From Bacillota bacterium (GTDB lineage Bacteria; Bacillota; UBA4882; UBA8346), in contig JAEXDA010000028.1 in the NCBI GenBank assembly GCA_023401925.1, positions 16,441 through 80,440 on the forward strand: a stretch of DNA of 64,000 bases, given 5' to 3'. A model generated the notes under the pieces. It worked only from the letters and a program-made list of their open reading frames with translations. It was not told the DNA's origin and did not search any database. How positions within the stretch are numbered: the stretch's first letter is position 1; each line of letters begins with the position of its first letter. Shown here one piece after another: positions 18,326-27,810 of the stretch. A program made the position numbers and the translations under genes.

Positions 18326-18355
18326 TTGCAAAAGAACATATGTTCGTGATATAAT
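18326..18355 (+). promoter_or_regulatory. uvrA promoter with LexA (SOS) box
   Basis: The perfect palindrome GAACATATGTTC (18334-18345) lies between -35 TTGCAA (18326-18331) and -10 TATAAT (18350-18355). It fits the Gram-positive LexA consensus and would be blocked by LexA until DNA damage. Confidence 0.85.
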
Positions 18356-18383
18356 GGATCGAATTCTAAACGGAGGATTTTCC

Positions 18384-21248
18384 ATGTCTTCAAACAGTAT
18401 CAGAATTAAAGGAGCACGCGAACATAACCTTAAAAATATTGACTTAGAGATTCCCCGTGACCAGCTGGTGATCATTACCGGCCTGTCCGGAAGCGGGAAG
18501 TCTTCCTTGGCGTTCGATACTATCTATGCCGAGGGCCAACGCAGGTATGTGGAGTCTCTTTCCGCTTACGCCCGCCAGTTTTTGGGCCAGATGGACAAGC
18601 CCGATGTGGATTATATTGACGGCCTTTCTCCGGCGATTTCCATTGATCAAAAAACCACCAGTCATAATCCCCGTTCGACAGTGGGTACGGTTACCGAGAT
18701 TTATGATTATTTGCGTCTGCTATATGCCCGGATTGGACAGCCCTATTGCCCCCATTGCCATAAGCCCATCAAGCAACAGGCGGTGGAGCAAATCGTCGAC
18801 CAGGTGATGACTTTGCCGGAAGGGACCAAGTTTCAGGTATTGGCGCCGGTGGTTCGCCATCGCAAAGGGGAATACGACAAGCTTTTTGAAGATTTCCGCA
18901 AGGACGGTTATGTGAGAGTCCGGGTTGATGGTGAGATTAAAGATTTAAGCGAAAAGTTCAGCCTGGAAAAATACAAACAACATACCATCGAAGTTGTGGT
19001 TGACCGCTTAATTATGAAACCCGATCTGGGGCAACGGTTGGCCGATTCGATTGAACTTGCTTTAAAGCTTGCCAAGGGTTTGGTCACGATTTTACCGGTA
19101 GAGGGAGAAGAACAAATTTATAGTGAGAAATTTGCCTGTCCGGATTGCGGATTTAGCTTTGAAGAATTGACCCCGCGGATGTTCTCATTTAACAGTCCCT
19201 ACGGCGCTTGTCCGGATTGTGATGGTTTGGGGTTCAAAATGGAGATTGATCCCCAGTTGGTGTTGGATTTGGATAAGTCCCTCAATGAAGGCGGTATTAA
19301 GGCTTGGAGTGCCGATCAGGATTCCTGGTCGTTACAATATTTAAAATCGGTAGCCAAAAAATATAAGATTGATCCGGATAAACCTTTGCGGAAAGCAACC
19401 AAAGAGCAATTGGAAATTTTGCTGTACGGCACGAAAGGTGAGAAAATCGAAATATCTTACCAGGGTCCAGACAGAGAATTCCGGCATGCAGCATCCTTCG
19501 AAGGGGTTGCCCATAATCTGGAACGGCGTTACCGGGAGACACAATCCGATTTTATGCGGCGGGAGATTGAAAAATTCATGACCATTAGGCCCTGTGCAGC
19601 CTGCCAGGGTGCCCGTTTAAAACCGGAAAGTCTTTCGGTATATATTGGCGGTCTCAATATCAGTGAGCTCACCCGAAAATCCGTATTGGACGCCAGCACT
19701 TTTTTAAGGCAACTGCAGCTTTCGGAGAGAGAAATGACGATTGCCCGGTTGATACTGAAAGAAATTAATGAGCGCTTGGGCTTTTTGGTGAATGTGGGTC
19801 TGGATTATTTGACACTGGAACGGGCTGCGGGCACGTTGTCCGGCGGAGAAGCCCAGCGGATTCGGCTGGCAACTCAAATCGGCTCCTCGTTGGTGGGTGT
19901 GTTATATATTTTGGATGAGCCCAGCATTGGTTTACATCAGCGGGATAACCGCCGTTTAATCGATACCCTGAAGGATTTACGCAATCTGGGGAATACCGTC
20001 ATCGTGGTTGAGCATGATGAAGAAATGATGCGCGAAGCGGATTACATCGTGGATATTGGTCCTGGAGCGGGATCCCATGGCGGAAAAGTAGTGGCCGCGG
20101 GGACTTTGCGGGAAATTTTGGCGGAGCCATCTTCCATCACCGGCCAGTATTTGTCAGGAAAGCAGCAAATTGTGGTTCCCAAGGAACGCCGGAAACCCAA
20201 TGGCAAATATTTGCAAATCAAAGGCGCCAAAGAACATAACCTGAAAAATGTCGATGTAAAGATCCCCTTGGGTGTTTTCATCTGTATCACCGGTGTTTCC
20301 GGATCGGGGAAAAGTACTTTAATTAACGACATTTTATATCCGGTTGCGGCCACCAAACTAAACAAGGCCACTACTTTACAAGCAGGCGCCTACGATAAGA
20401 TTTTGGGGTTAGAGCACTTGGATAAAGTAATTGATATTGACCAGTCTCCGATTGGACGGACTCCCCGATCCAACCCGGCGACTTATACCGGTGTATTTGA
20501 CCCGATTCGGGAACTGTTTGCCGAAACTCCGGAAGCTAAAATGCGCGGATATACGCTGGGACGCTTTTCATTTAATGTAAAAGGCGGACGGTGTGAAGCC
20601 TGTGCCGGGGACGGTATTATCAAGATTGAAATGCATTTTTTGCCTGATGTTTATGTGCCTTGCGAAGTATGTAAAGGAAAACGGTATAACCGGGAAACTC
20701 TCGATATTAAATATAAAGGGAAAACCATCACGGAAGTACTGAATATGACAGTGGAAGAAGCTCTGGAATTTTTCTATAATATTCCAAAAATTCGCCGCAA
20801 ACTGCAAACCTTGCAAGACGTGGGTCTTGGTTATATCAAATTGGGCCAACCGGCCACGACTCTTTCCGGAGGAGAAGCGCAGCGGATTAAGTTGGCTACC
20901 GAATTGTCAAGACGTTCAAATGGTAAAACCTTATATATTTTGGACGAACCTACTACGGGCCTTCACTTTGCCGACACGCACCGCTTATTGGAGATGCTGC
21001 AGCGTTTGGTGGAAGCTGGAGATACGGTTTTAGTGATTGAACATAACCTGGATGTCATTAAAAGTGTGGATTACATGATTGATCTCGGTCCGGAGGGTGG
21101 TGACCGGGGCGGGACGATTATTGCAACCGGAACTCCGGAAGAAGTGGCGGAAAATCCATCGTCTTATACAGGGCAATATTTGAAGCCGCTTTTGCCGGTT
21201 TCAGCCAAACGGAAAAAACAGACTCTAGCGAAGTCGGTCGCCGAATAA
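18384..21248 (+). CDS. uvrA: excinuclease ABC subunit A
   Basis: UvrA is the damage-sensing ATPase dimer of nucleotide excision repair and loads UvrB. The protein is 954 residues, normal for the family. It has two ABC modules: first Walker A GLSGSGKS near residue 33 and signature LSGGEAQR near residue 488, second Walker A GVSGSGKS near residue 637 and signature LSGGEAQR near residue 828. Zinc-binding CxxC pairs include CPHC, CPDC, CEAC and CEVC. ATG at 18384 follows GGAGG with good spacing. uvrB is 11 kb upstream, so the usual uvrBA pair is separated, though both have LexA boxes. Confidence 0.98.
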   Translation: MSSNSIRIKGAREHNLKNIDLEIPRDQLVIITGLSGSGKSSLAFDTIYAEGQRRYVESLSAYARQFLGQMDKPDVDYIDGLSPAISIDQKTTSHNPRSTVGTVTEIYDYLRLLYARIGQPYCPHCHKPIKQQAVEQIVDQVMTLPEGTKFQVLAPVVRHRKGEYDKLFEDFRKDGYVRVRVDGEIKDLSEKFSLEKYKQHTIEVVVDRLIMKPDLGQRLADSIELALKLAKGLVTILPVEGEEQIYSEKFACPDCGFSFEELTPRMFSFNSPYGACPDCDGLGFKMEIDPQLVLDLDKSLNEGGIKAWSADQDSWSLQYLKSVAKKYKIDPDKPLRKATKEQLEILLYGTKGEKIEISYQGPDREFRHAASFEGVAHNLERRYRETQSDFMRREIEKFMTIRPCAACQGARLKPESLSVYIGGLNISELTRKSVLDASTFLRQLQLSEREMTIARLILKEINERLGFLVNVGLDYLTLERAAGTLSGGEAQRIRLATQIGSSLVGVLYILDEPSIGLHQRDNRRLIDTLKDLRNLGNTVIVVEHDEEMMREADYIVDIGPGAGSHGGKVVAAGTLREILAEPSSITGQYLSGKQQIVVPKERRKPNGKYLQIKGAKEHNLKNVDVKIPLGVFICITGVSGSGKSTLINDILYPVAATKLNKATTLQAGAYDKILGLEHLDKVIDIDQSPIGRTPRSNPATYTGVFDPIRELFAETPEAKMRGYTLGRFSFNVKGGRCEACAGDGIIKIEMHFLPDVYVPCEVCKGKRYNRETLDIKYKGKTITEVLNMTVEEALEFFYNIPKIRRKLQTLQDVGLGYIKLGQPATTLSGGEAQRIKLATELSRRSNGKTLYILDEPTTGLHFADTHRLLEMLQRLVEAGDTVLVIEHNLDVIKSVDYMIDLGPEGGDRGGTIIATGTPEEVAENPSSYTGQYLKPLLPVSAKRKKQTLAKSVAE

Positions 21249-21252
21249 AAAA

Positions 21253-21293
21253 ACGGGCTGCTCCTGAATTTCTTTCATGGCAGCCCGTTTTTT
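21253..21293 (+). terminator. rho-independent terminator after uvrA
   Basis: ACGGGCTGC (21253-21261) pairs with GCAGCCCGT (21280-21288), followed by six T residues. The A-run before the stem would let it also serve the convergent acyl-CoA ligase gene. Confidence 0.9.
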
Positions 21294-21349
21294 ATTGATT
21301 GAGTTATTCCACATCCTAATGAAAAGGTGCTTTGCTGCTACACAAGTCA

Positions 21350-22966
21350 TTATTTCTTGGGGTGGTACTTATCCCGCAGCAAACGCCGGAGGACTTTTCC
21401 AACGGAACTTCGCGGCAACTCATCTACAATTTCGATTTTATGGGGTACCTTAAACTTTGATAAATGATCGATGCAGAAATGGCGGAGTTCTTTTTCCGAG
21501 GCGGCAGCGGCCTCTTTTAACACTACATACGCTTCCGGGACCTCGCCGCGGAGTTCATGGGGAGCGCCAATAACCGCCACTTCTTTGACTGACGGATGGG
21601 TAAATAATAAATCTTCAATCTCACGGGGATAAACTTTTTCGCCGCCCACGTTTATCATGTCCTTCAAGCGATCGGTAATAAAGATATATCCGTCTTCATC
21701 CATAATACCCAGATCACCTGTATGCAACCAGCCGTTTTTCAATACCATATCCGTTTCTTTGGGATGGCCCCAATAACCTTTCATCACTTGCGGGCCGTTT
21801 ACAACCAGTTCTCCAACTTCATTAAAGCCGAGCTCTTTGCCGGTTTCAGGGTCAACTATTTTGACTTCGGTATCCGGGACCGGGGTACCGATACTGCCAT
21901 ATTTATTCGTTCCATTGATAGGAGTAGCCGAGACCACTGGGGAACACTCTGAAAGGCCGTAGGCGTCACGTACTTCAGTACCGGTTAAATCTTTAAATTT
22001 TTGTTGAATTGCCGGAGGTAGTGGCGCTGAACCGCAAATACAGGCTTTAATTGAAGTTAAATCGTAGTTTTTGGCATTATCTCTCATGGCGATGGCTATA
22101 TACATGGCCGGTACACCCATGAAAATATTGGGTTTTTGACTTTCAATCAAACGCATTAATTCATTGATATCAAACTTGGACATCAGACATTGAGAGGAAC
22201 CGCTATATACAGCGTGATTCATTGTGGTGGTAATAGCGTAAATGTGAAACATGGGAAGGACACAAATTAATTTACCTTCCCCATCTTTATAGATGTTTTT
22301 AAGCCAAGAACGAAATTGTGCGGCATTGACTACCAAATTTCCATGAGTCAGGGTTGCGCCTTTAAATAAACCTGTTGTACCGCCGGTATATTGTAAGTTG
22401 GCAACGGACTCCGGCTTGATATCAATTTCAGGATCGCTTACCGGTTGGCTAAAAAGGACCTTTTCAAGCTTAATACCATCAATGGATAAACTGTAATCAT
22501 GCTCTGGGGAAAATGGAACCCGGATGTCGGTGGTAATGATTTTTAAATTTCCGAAAGCGCCGATCTTGAGCGCGGGGACCGTTTCCAAGTTGGTAATAAG
22601 GATGTCCATCCCGGTATCTTGAATGATATAAGCCAGTTCAACGCCGCTAAAGCTTGGATTGATGGGCACGGTAATGGCGCCGGCCCGCAATATTCCATAA
22701 TAACATATAACAAACTGCGGTGAATTGGGCAGTTGGATTCCGATACGATCTCCGGGTTTGACTCCATAAGCGATGAATAAATTAGCCATCCGGGAAACCA
22801 AATCATCTAATTCTTGATAAGTCCATGGGTGGTCTAAATAAATCATAGCCTTTTGATTTGGAAATTTGGAGGTTGTTTGATGGAGCATGGTTGAGAGCGT
22901 TATGGAAGGGTACTCTATATGATGAGGAACCCCGTTCTCGTAAGATTTAAGCCAGACTTGATTCAA
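21350..22966 (-). CDS. AMP-forming acyl-CoA synthetase (fatty-acid-CoA ligase-like)
   Basis: This 538-residue member of the ANL adenylating superfamily activates a carboxylic acid with ATP and joins it to CoA. The ATP loop YTGGTTGLFKG is near residue 193, YGLSECSP near residue 335, GWLHTGDLG near residue 413, and the catalytic lysine region RSSVGKVLRR at the C-terminus. Overall it resembles medium or long-chain fatty-acid-CoA ligases. It stands alone, convergent to uvrA. The start is TTG at 22966 behind GAGGAG. The acyl substrate is not evident. Confidence 0.9.
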   Translation of the reverse strand: MNQVWLKSYENGVPHHIEYPSITLSTMLHQTTSKFPNQKAMIYLDHPWTYQELDDLVSRMANLFIAYGVKPGDRIGIQLPNSPQFVICYYGILRAGAITVPINPSFSGVELAYIIQDTGMDILITNLETVPALKIGAFGNLKIITTDIRVPFSPEHDYSLSIDGIKLEKVLFSQPVSDPEIDIKPESVANLQYTGGTTGLFKGATLTHGNLVVNAAQFRSWLKNIYKDGEGKLICVLPMFHIYAITTTMNHAVYSGSSQCLMSKFDINELMRLIESQKPNIFMGVPAMYIAIAMRDNAKNYDLTSIKACICGSAPLPPAIQQKFKDLTGTEVRDAYGLSECSPVVSATPINGTNKYGSIGTPVPDTEVKIVDPETGKELGFNEVGELVVNGPQVMKGYWGHPKETDMVLKNGWLHTGDLGIMDEDGYIFITDRLKDMINVGGEKVYPREIEDLLFTHPSVKEVAVIGAPHELRGEVPEAYVVLKEAAAASEKELRHFCIDHLSKFKVPHKIEIVDELPRSSVGKVLRRLLRDKYHPKK

Positions 22967-23148
22967 AAAGTTCTCCTCTCTTGTTGCGGACGCTTAAGTA
23001 ATCAAGCTATTTAAACTTAAAAACAGTAAAACCATCCACGCCGGTTTAGCTTGGATTGGGATTACCTGTTCAAGCAATAAACTCGTCAAATGACCTGGAC
23101 GCACACAATTACAATGAAAGAGTAAAATCAAGGTGAATTTTTGGCGAA

Positions 23149-23497
23149 TTGACAAAAAAAGACCAATACCGTATATATTATAGCAAATTCGGCTAAAAGT
23201 CAACCATACTCAGATGCTTGGCCAACCAGGGAGGAATTTGCTGATTATAGTGCAGCTGTATCTATTGATTCATGGAAATTTGGAATGAGGAGCTTTAAAA
23301 ATTGTCATAGAGATAGAGACCCTGGGTTAAACTAATTGAGCACTCTTGGAATCCTTGATAGCTCTTCCCAATCCCGCAAATATATGGCAAATGGTTATCT
23401 TTTTAAGATATTTTACCAGACGGGTCAACTCACATGGACAGTTCAAGAGTGCACACCGATCCATGCATTTTGACAAAATAATTTTCGAGGTGATGGT
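23149..23497 (+). promoter_or_regulatory. promoter and long leader of the glycosyltransferase operon
   Basis: TTGACA (23149-23154) and TATATA (23172-23177), spaced 17 bases, form a strong promoter about 320 bases before the next gene. The leader contains a perfect 9-bp inverted repeat, GCACTCTTG (23340-23348) with CAAGAGTGC (23444-23452), enclosing about 95 bases. I recognise no riboswitch class. Short frames on the minus strand here are not convincing genes. Confidence 0.5.
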
Positions 23498-24787
23498 ATG
23501 AAAGTATTGATGCTTAGTTGGGAGTTTCCTCCAAAGATAGTAGGAGGGATAGCCCGCCACGTTTATGATTTAGCACTGGCTTTAGTAAAACAGGATGTGG
23601 AGGTTTCAGTGATTAGCTGTGGGGTTCAAGATGCAGCCGATTATGAAACCATTCACGGAGTAAAAGTTTACCGGGTAGTTATGAACAATCCGTCAACTCC
23701 GGATTTTTTAACCTGGGTGCTGCAATTGAATTTGAATATGACTGAAATGGCTAACCGCCTTGCTTTGCTGGGGGCTACTTTTGATATTATCCATGCCCAT
23801 GACTGGCTGGCGGCATTCGCAGGTAAGAATTTAAAACACTCTTGGCAGATACCTCTGATCTCAACGATTCATGCAACTGAATATGGGCGCAACAATGGGC
23901 TTCATAATGAATTACAGCGATATATCAGTAATGTGGAGTGGTGGCTAGGTTATGAATCGTGGAGGGTTATTTGCTGTAGTAATTATATGAAAGCCGAACT
24001 GCAAAGAGTTTTCCAAATGCCTGAAGATAAGATCCGAATCATTCCCAATGGAGTCTATCCCGGTGAATTTGAAAAAACCGCCCTCAACCATGATGAAGTC
24101 CGTACACATTACTGCGCTCCGGATGAGAAAATAATCTTTTACGTGGGACGGATTGTCCGGGAGAAAGGGTTGGGAGTTTTACTGGATGCGTATTCAAGAG
24201 TGCTGGGAGTTGAACCCAGTGCTAAATTGGTGATTGCCGGGAAAGGCCCTTATCTGGAAGAATTAAAACATCGTGCTTATCAATTAGGTATTTACCATCG
24301 CGTATATTTTGCCGGTTATATTGACGACGATACCCGGAATGCGTTGTATAAGGCGGCGACCATAGCTGTTTTCCCCAGTCTTTACGAACCATTTGGTATT
24401 GTGGCTTTGGAGGGAATGGCTGCAGGAGCGGCTGTGATCGCCTCCGATGCGGGAGGATTGGGAGAGATCATTCGTCATGGAGAAAATGGTTTGAAGGTCT
24501 ATTGCAATAATGTAAATTCCTTAGCGGATAATATGATTTGGGCCTTGCAGCATCCCGACCACTGTAACAAAATGAAAGCCTCAGCCCTTAAAGATGTACA
24601 ACAAATTTACAGCTGGGACAAAATTGCAATCCAAACCCATCAGGTATATCGGGAAATCATTGAGGAAAATCAAAAATCTAATTGGCATGCGGTAATGCAT
24701 GAAGAGGCAGCCCGGGAAATCATCATGGCGAATATGATCAAAACGATAGAAGCTGAGGAAATGACTCGATATCGCGACGTTCATTAG
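23498..24787 (+). CDS. GT4 family glycosyltransferase
   Basis: This 429-residue cytoplasmic retaining glycosyltransferase has a GT-B fold. The N-terminus MKVLMLSWEFPPKIVGGIAR is typical of the glycogen-synthase-like branch of GT4. The C-terminal donor site shows YVGRIVREKG near residue 212 and YEPFGIVALEGMAAG near residue 294, the E-x7-E motif. The next gene, 49 bases on, encodes a sugar nucleotidyltransferase fusion, so the pair probably makes a polysaccharide or glycogen-like polymer. The acceptor and donor are unknown. Confidence 0.9.
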   Translation: MKVLMLSWEFPPKIVGGIARHVYDLALALVKQDVEVSVISCGVQDAADYETIHGVKVYRVVMNNPSTPDFLTWVLQLNLNMTEMANRLALLGATFDIIHAHDWLAAFAGKNLKHSWQIPLISTIHATEYGRNNGLHNELQRYISNVEWWLGYESWRVICCSNYMKAELQRVFQMPEDKIRIIPNGVYPGEFEKTALNHDEVRTHYCAPDEKIIFYVGRIVREKGLGVLLDAYSRVLGVEPSAKLVIAGKGPYLEELKHRAYQLGIYHRVYFAGYIDDDTRNALYKAATIAVFPSLYEPFGIVALEGMAAGAAVIASDAGGLGEIIRHGENGLKVYCNNVNSLADNMIWALQHPDHCNKMKASALKDVQQIYSWDKIAIQTHQVYREIIEENQKSNWHAVMHEEAAREIIMANMIKTIEAEEMTRYRDVH

Positions 24788-24836
24788 TTTTTAGGAAGAA
24801 GGCCAGAAACAGTATGCAATTTTAAGGAGGATTATA

Positions 24837-27320
24837 ATGAAAGCAGTTATTATGGCCGGAGGAAAAGGGACCCGATTGAGGCCTTTGACATGTTATAAAC
24901 CAAAACCTATGACGCCGATAGCCAATCGACCGATGATGGAACATATCGTTAATCTGCTTAAAAAACACGATTTCACCGAGGTCATGGCAACTTTGTTTTA
25001 TTTGCCCCAGGAGATCGAAAACTATTTTGGGAATGGGCAAAAGTTCGGCATCCAGATGCAATATTTTATTGAAGAAACTCCACTAGGAACAGCGGGCAGT
25101 GTGCGTAACGGCGCAGAATTTTTAAATGAAACTTTTTTAATCATTAGTGGGGACGCCTTAACAGATATCGACTTAACCGGGGCAGTCGATTTCCACCGGT
25201 CCAAGGGGGCTGTTGCGACCATTGTATTGACAAAAGTAAATAATCCTCTCGAATACGGGGTTGTGATTACAGATGAAGAGGGCAGGGTTAAGCGTTTCTT
25301 AGAAAAACCCGGTTGGGGTGAAGTTTTTAGTGATACGGTGAATACGGGAATATATATTTTAGAACCGCGCATTTTTGACTCCTTTCAAAAGGGGCAAATC
25401 TTTGATTTCAGCAAAGATCTTTTTCCGTTATTACAAGCCAAAAACGAACCCTTATATGGCTATGTGGCTTCAGGTTACTGGTCGGATATAGGCAATCTGG
25501 AACAATATCGTCAAGCCCATTATGATGTTTTGACGGGCAAAGTAAGCGTGGAGAAGGCGGGAAAGGAGATAAACCCAGGAGTTTGGGTTGGCGAAGGAGT
25601 CGAAATTGATCCGGGGGCAAAGATTACAGCTCCGGCATTGTTGGGTGATTATGTAAAAATTGCCGACCGGGTTAGTATAGGAGAAATGTCGGTCATTGGA
25701 GACTATGGGACCCTCCAAAGCGGATCGGAAGTTGAGCATAGTATTTTATGGAGCCATTGTTATATGGGAGGGGACTGTGAAGTAAGTGGGGCTATCATTT
25801 GTCAAAATGTCAGTCTAAAAGGAAGAAATATTATCCATGAAGGAGCGGTGCTTGGAGAAAATGTTAATATAGGCACAAGGGCAATTGTAAAACCCTCAGT
25901 AAGGGTTTGGCCCCATAAATATATTGATAGCGGCTCGATTTTAAACAACAGTTTAATCTGGTCGCTTAAGGGTTCGAGGAGTCTTTTCGGGAATAGAGGA
26001 ATCTCCGGTATCATCAATCAGGAAATCAATCCGGAGTTTGTAGCGAAAATAGGCGGTGTTTTGGGAGCCCATTTAAAGCCTGGCGCTAAAATTGTAGTCA
26101 GTTCGGATCATTACCGAGCTGCGCAAGTATTAAAAAGAGCGCTGGTTTCGGGAGTTTTAGCGGCAGGCGTTGATGTTTACGACCTGGGCACCATACCCTC
26201 GTCGGCGACAAGGTACGCCATTCCATCTTTGGGAGTTAGAGGGGGAGTGCATCTTCGGATGAGTCCTCAGCAAACCGATGGTATGGTGATAGAATTCTTT
26301 GATCATTCTGGCTTGTATATCGATAAAAACAACGAGCGGGCTTTAGAAAATGCATATTTTGGTGAGGATTTCTTGAGGGTTGAGGCAGGTGCTATGGGTG
26401 AATTGGCATTTGTTCCCCATTTGATCGAACCTTATTTGGACGGATTGTTGAATTCCGAAACGAGAAAATTGATTCAAGCAAGGCATTATAAAATGGTTAT
26501 TCATTATGATAATAGCAACCTTTCGCTGATTCTGCCCAGTTTATTGGACAAGCTGGGGGGTGAAGTTGTTGTTGCCCAAAATCAACCGGGGGATTCAATT
26601 CACCGTGTAAGGCCAATAAAAGAATTCGCCCGGATAATGAGTGCTGTTGGGGAAGAAATCAAATCTTCCGGGGCCGATTTTGGAATTATCACCGGGAATG
26701 ATGGGGAAAAACTTATTATACTGGATGAACACGGTGAATTGCTAAAGGATGAACAATTAACGGCGCTTCTTGCATTTTGGGTTTTAAAATATAAACCCCA
26801 AGCTACCATAGCGGTTCAAGTTACAGCACCCCAATTTATTGAGGAACTAGCACGGCAATTCCATGGTCAAGTCATCCGTACGAAAGCCAATCCACGCTCA
26901 ATGATGGAAAAGGTAGCTCAGGAAAGGCTATTTCCGTCGGCGGATGGGAGAAACTTGTATCAACCGGAGTATGATTCATTGGTATGTCTGGTGAAAGTAA
27001 TGGAATTATTGGCCAGAGAGCAATTGTCTTTATCTGAGGCCAAAATGCTGATACCCAATGTTGAAAGAAGCTATCGGGAAGCCGATTGTTCCTGGGAAGA
27101 TAAAGGGCGGATCATGCGAAATTTGTTTGAAGAAAATAAAAATCTTCCTCTGGAAATGACTGACGGACTCAAAGTATTTCATGAACAGGGTTGGGCGCTG
27201 GTTTTACCTGATGCCGAAGAGCCGATTTTTAAAATTTATTCCGAGGCCAATACTTCCGAGGAAGCCGACGCCTTGAGTCAGATTTATTTGACTCGGATTC
27301 ATCAGTTGCAGACGGAATAA
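24837..27320 (+). CDS. sugar-1-phosphate nucleotidyltransferase fused to phosphomutase-like domain
   Basis: This 827-residue fusion has an N-terminal nucleotidyltransferase (about 1-235; GGKGTRLRPLTCYKPKPM at residues 8-25). Left-handed beta-helix hexapeptide repeats follow (about 250-370), then a phosphoglucomutase/phosphomannomutase-like part (about 385-820). In the last part the phosphoserine loop, normally TASHNP, reads RMSPQQ, so mutase activity is doubtful. Such fusions occur in Firmicutes and cyanobacteria, often annotated as mannose-1-phosphate guanylyltransferase. It probably supplies a nucleotide sugar for the upstream glycosyltransferase. AAGGAGG precedes the ATG, and a terminator follows. 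Confidence 0.88.
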   Translation: MKAVIMAGGKGTRLRPLTCYKPKPMTPIANRPMMEHIVNLLKKHDFTEVMATLFYLPQEIENYFGNGQKFGIQMQYFIEETPLGTAGSVRNGAEFLNETFLIISGDALTDIDLTGAVDFHRSKGAVATIVLTKVNNPLEYGVVITDEEGRVKRFLEKPGWGEVFSDTVNTGIYILEPRIFDSFQKGQIFDFSKDLFPLLQAKNEPLYGYVASGYWSDIGNLEQYRQAHYDVLTGKVSVEKAGKEINPGVWVGEGVEIDPGAKITAPALLGDYVKIADRVSIGEMSVIGDYGTLQSGSEVEHSILWSHCYMGGDCEVSGAIICQNVSLKGRNIIHEGAVLGENVNIGTRAIVKPSVRVWPHKYIDSGSILNNSLIWSLKGSRSLFGNRGISGIINQEINPEFVAKIGGVLGAHLKPGAKIVVSSDHYRAAQVLKRALVSGVLAAGVDVYDLGTIPSSATRYAIPSLGVRGGVHLRMSPQQTDGMVIEFFDHSGLYIDKNNERALENAYFGEDFLRVEAGAMGELAFVPHLIEPYLDGLLNSETRKLIQARHYKMVIHYDNSNLSLILPSLLDKLGGEVVVAQNQPGDSIHRVRPIKEFARIMSAVGEEIKSSGADFGIITGNDGEKLIILDEHGELLKDEQLTALLAFWVLKYKPQATIAVQVTAPQFIEELARQFHGQVIRTKANPRSMMEKVAQERLFPSADGRNLYQPEYDSLVCLVKVMELLAREQLSLSEAKMLIPNVERSYREADCSWEDKGRIMRNLFEENKNLPLEMTDGLKVFHEQGWALVLPDAEEPIFKIYSEANTSEEADALSQIYLTRIHQLQTE

Positions 27321-27341
27321 TACCAAAATATCGTGAATAGA

Positions 27342-27378
27342 AAAAGACTTCTTTTCCGAAAGGGAAGAAGTCTTTTAT
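27342..27378 (+). terminator. rho-independent terminator
   Basis: A long A/G-rich stem (AAAGACTTCTTTTCC, GAAA loop, then GGGAAGAAGTCTTT) ends in a T-run. It closes the glycosyltransferase operon. Confidence 0.9.
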
Positions 27379-27477
27379 TATGAGTTTGTTTTTCATAAAG
27401 AAGAATTACGATATTCAAAAAGAAAATTTATTGGTATGGACAGGAGGAATTTTAAATTTTTACTAGAAATATTATTC

Positions 27478-27489
27478 ACAAACGTTTGT
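27478..27489. promoter_or_regulatory. LacI-type operator, distal copy
   Basis: ACAAACGTTTGT is a perfect 12-bp palindrome with the central CG typical of LacI/GalR operators. A second copy lies 220 bases downstream, which would allow looping. Confidence 0.7.
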
Positions 27490-27697
27490 CAAAAAATAAA
27501 AATCTTTTTCCTGCGTCCATAGAATTTATCCTATGAAATATGGTAATTTCTTAAAAAATCGGAATAATCCGATGAATAGAGATGCGGACCATTATCAAGG
27601 AATCGTGGCATAGATTTTCATAATCTATTTTCATGATAAATAGAGAATATGTCGGCTTTAACTGAATAAATTGATCTTGTAAAAGATGGTCGTTTTA

Positions 27698-27709
27698 ACA
27701 AACGTTTGC
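27698..27709. promoter_or_regulatory. LacI-type operator, proximal copy
   Basis: ACAAACGTTTGC matches the distal copy in 11 of 12 positions and lies about 100 bases before the GH3 gene, within its likely promoter region. No LacI-family gene is in the window. Confidence 0.7.
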
Positions 27710-27810
27710 TGGAGATATCTTCATTCATGAATTTGTACATTATAGAACCGGGAAATGTAATGTTTTCATGAAATCGGGGAAGATCACATTGATCACATGG
27801 AGGGTTTCAA

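Noticed and set aside
22994..23203. Minus-strand 69-codon frame before the glycosyltransferase operon
   Set aside because: It lies over a strong plus-strand promoter, lacks a ribosome binding site and resembles nothing known.
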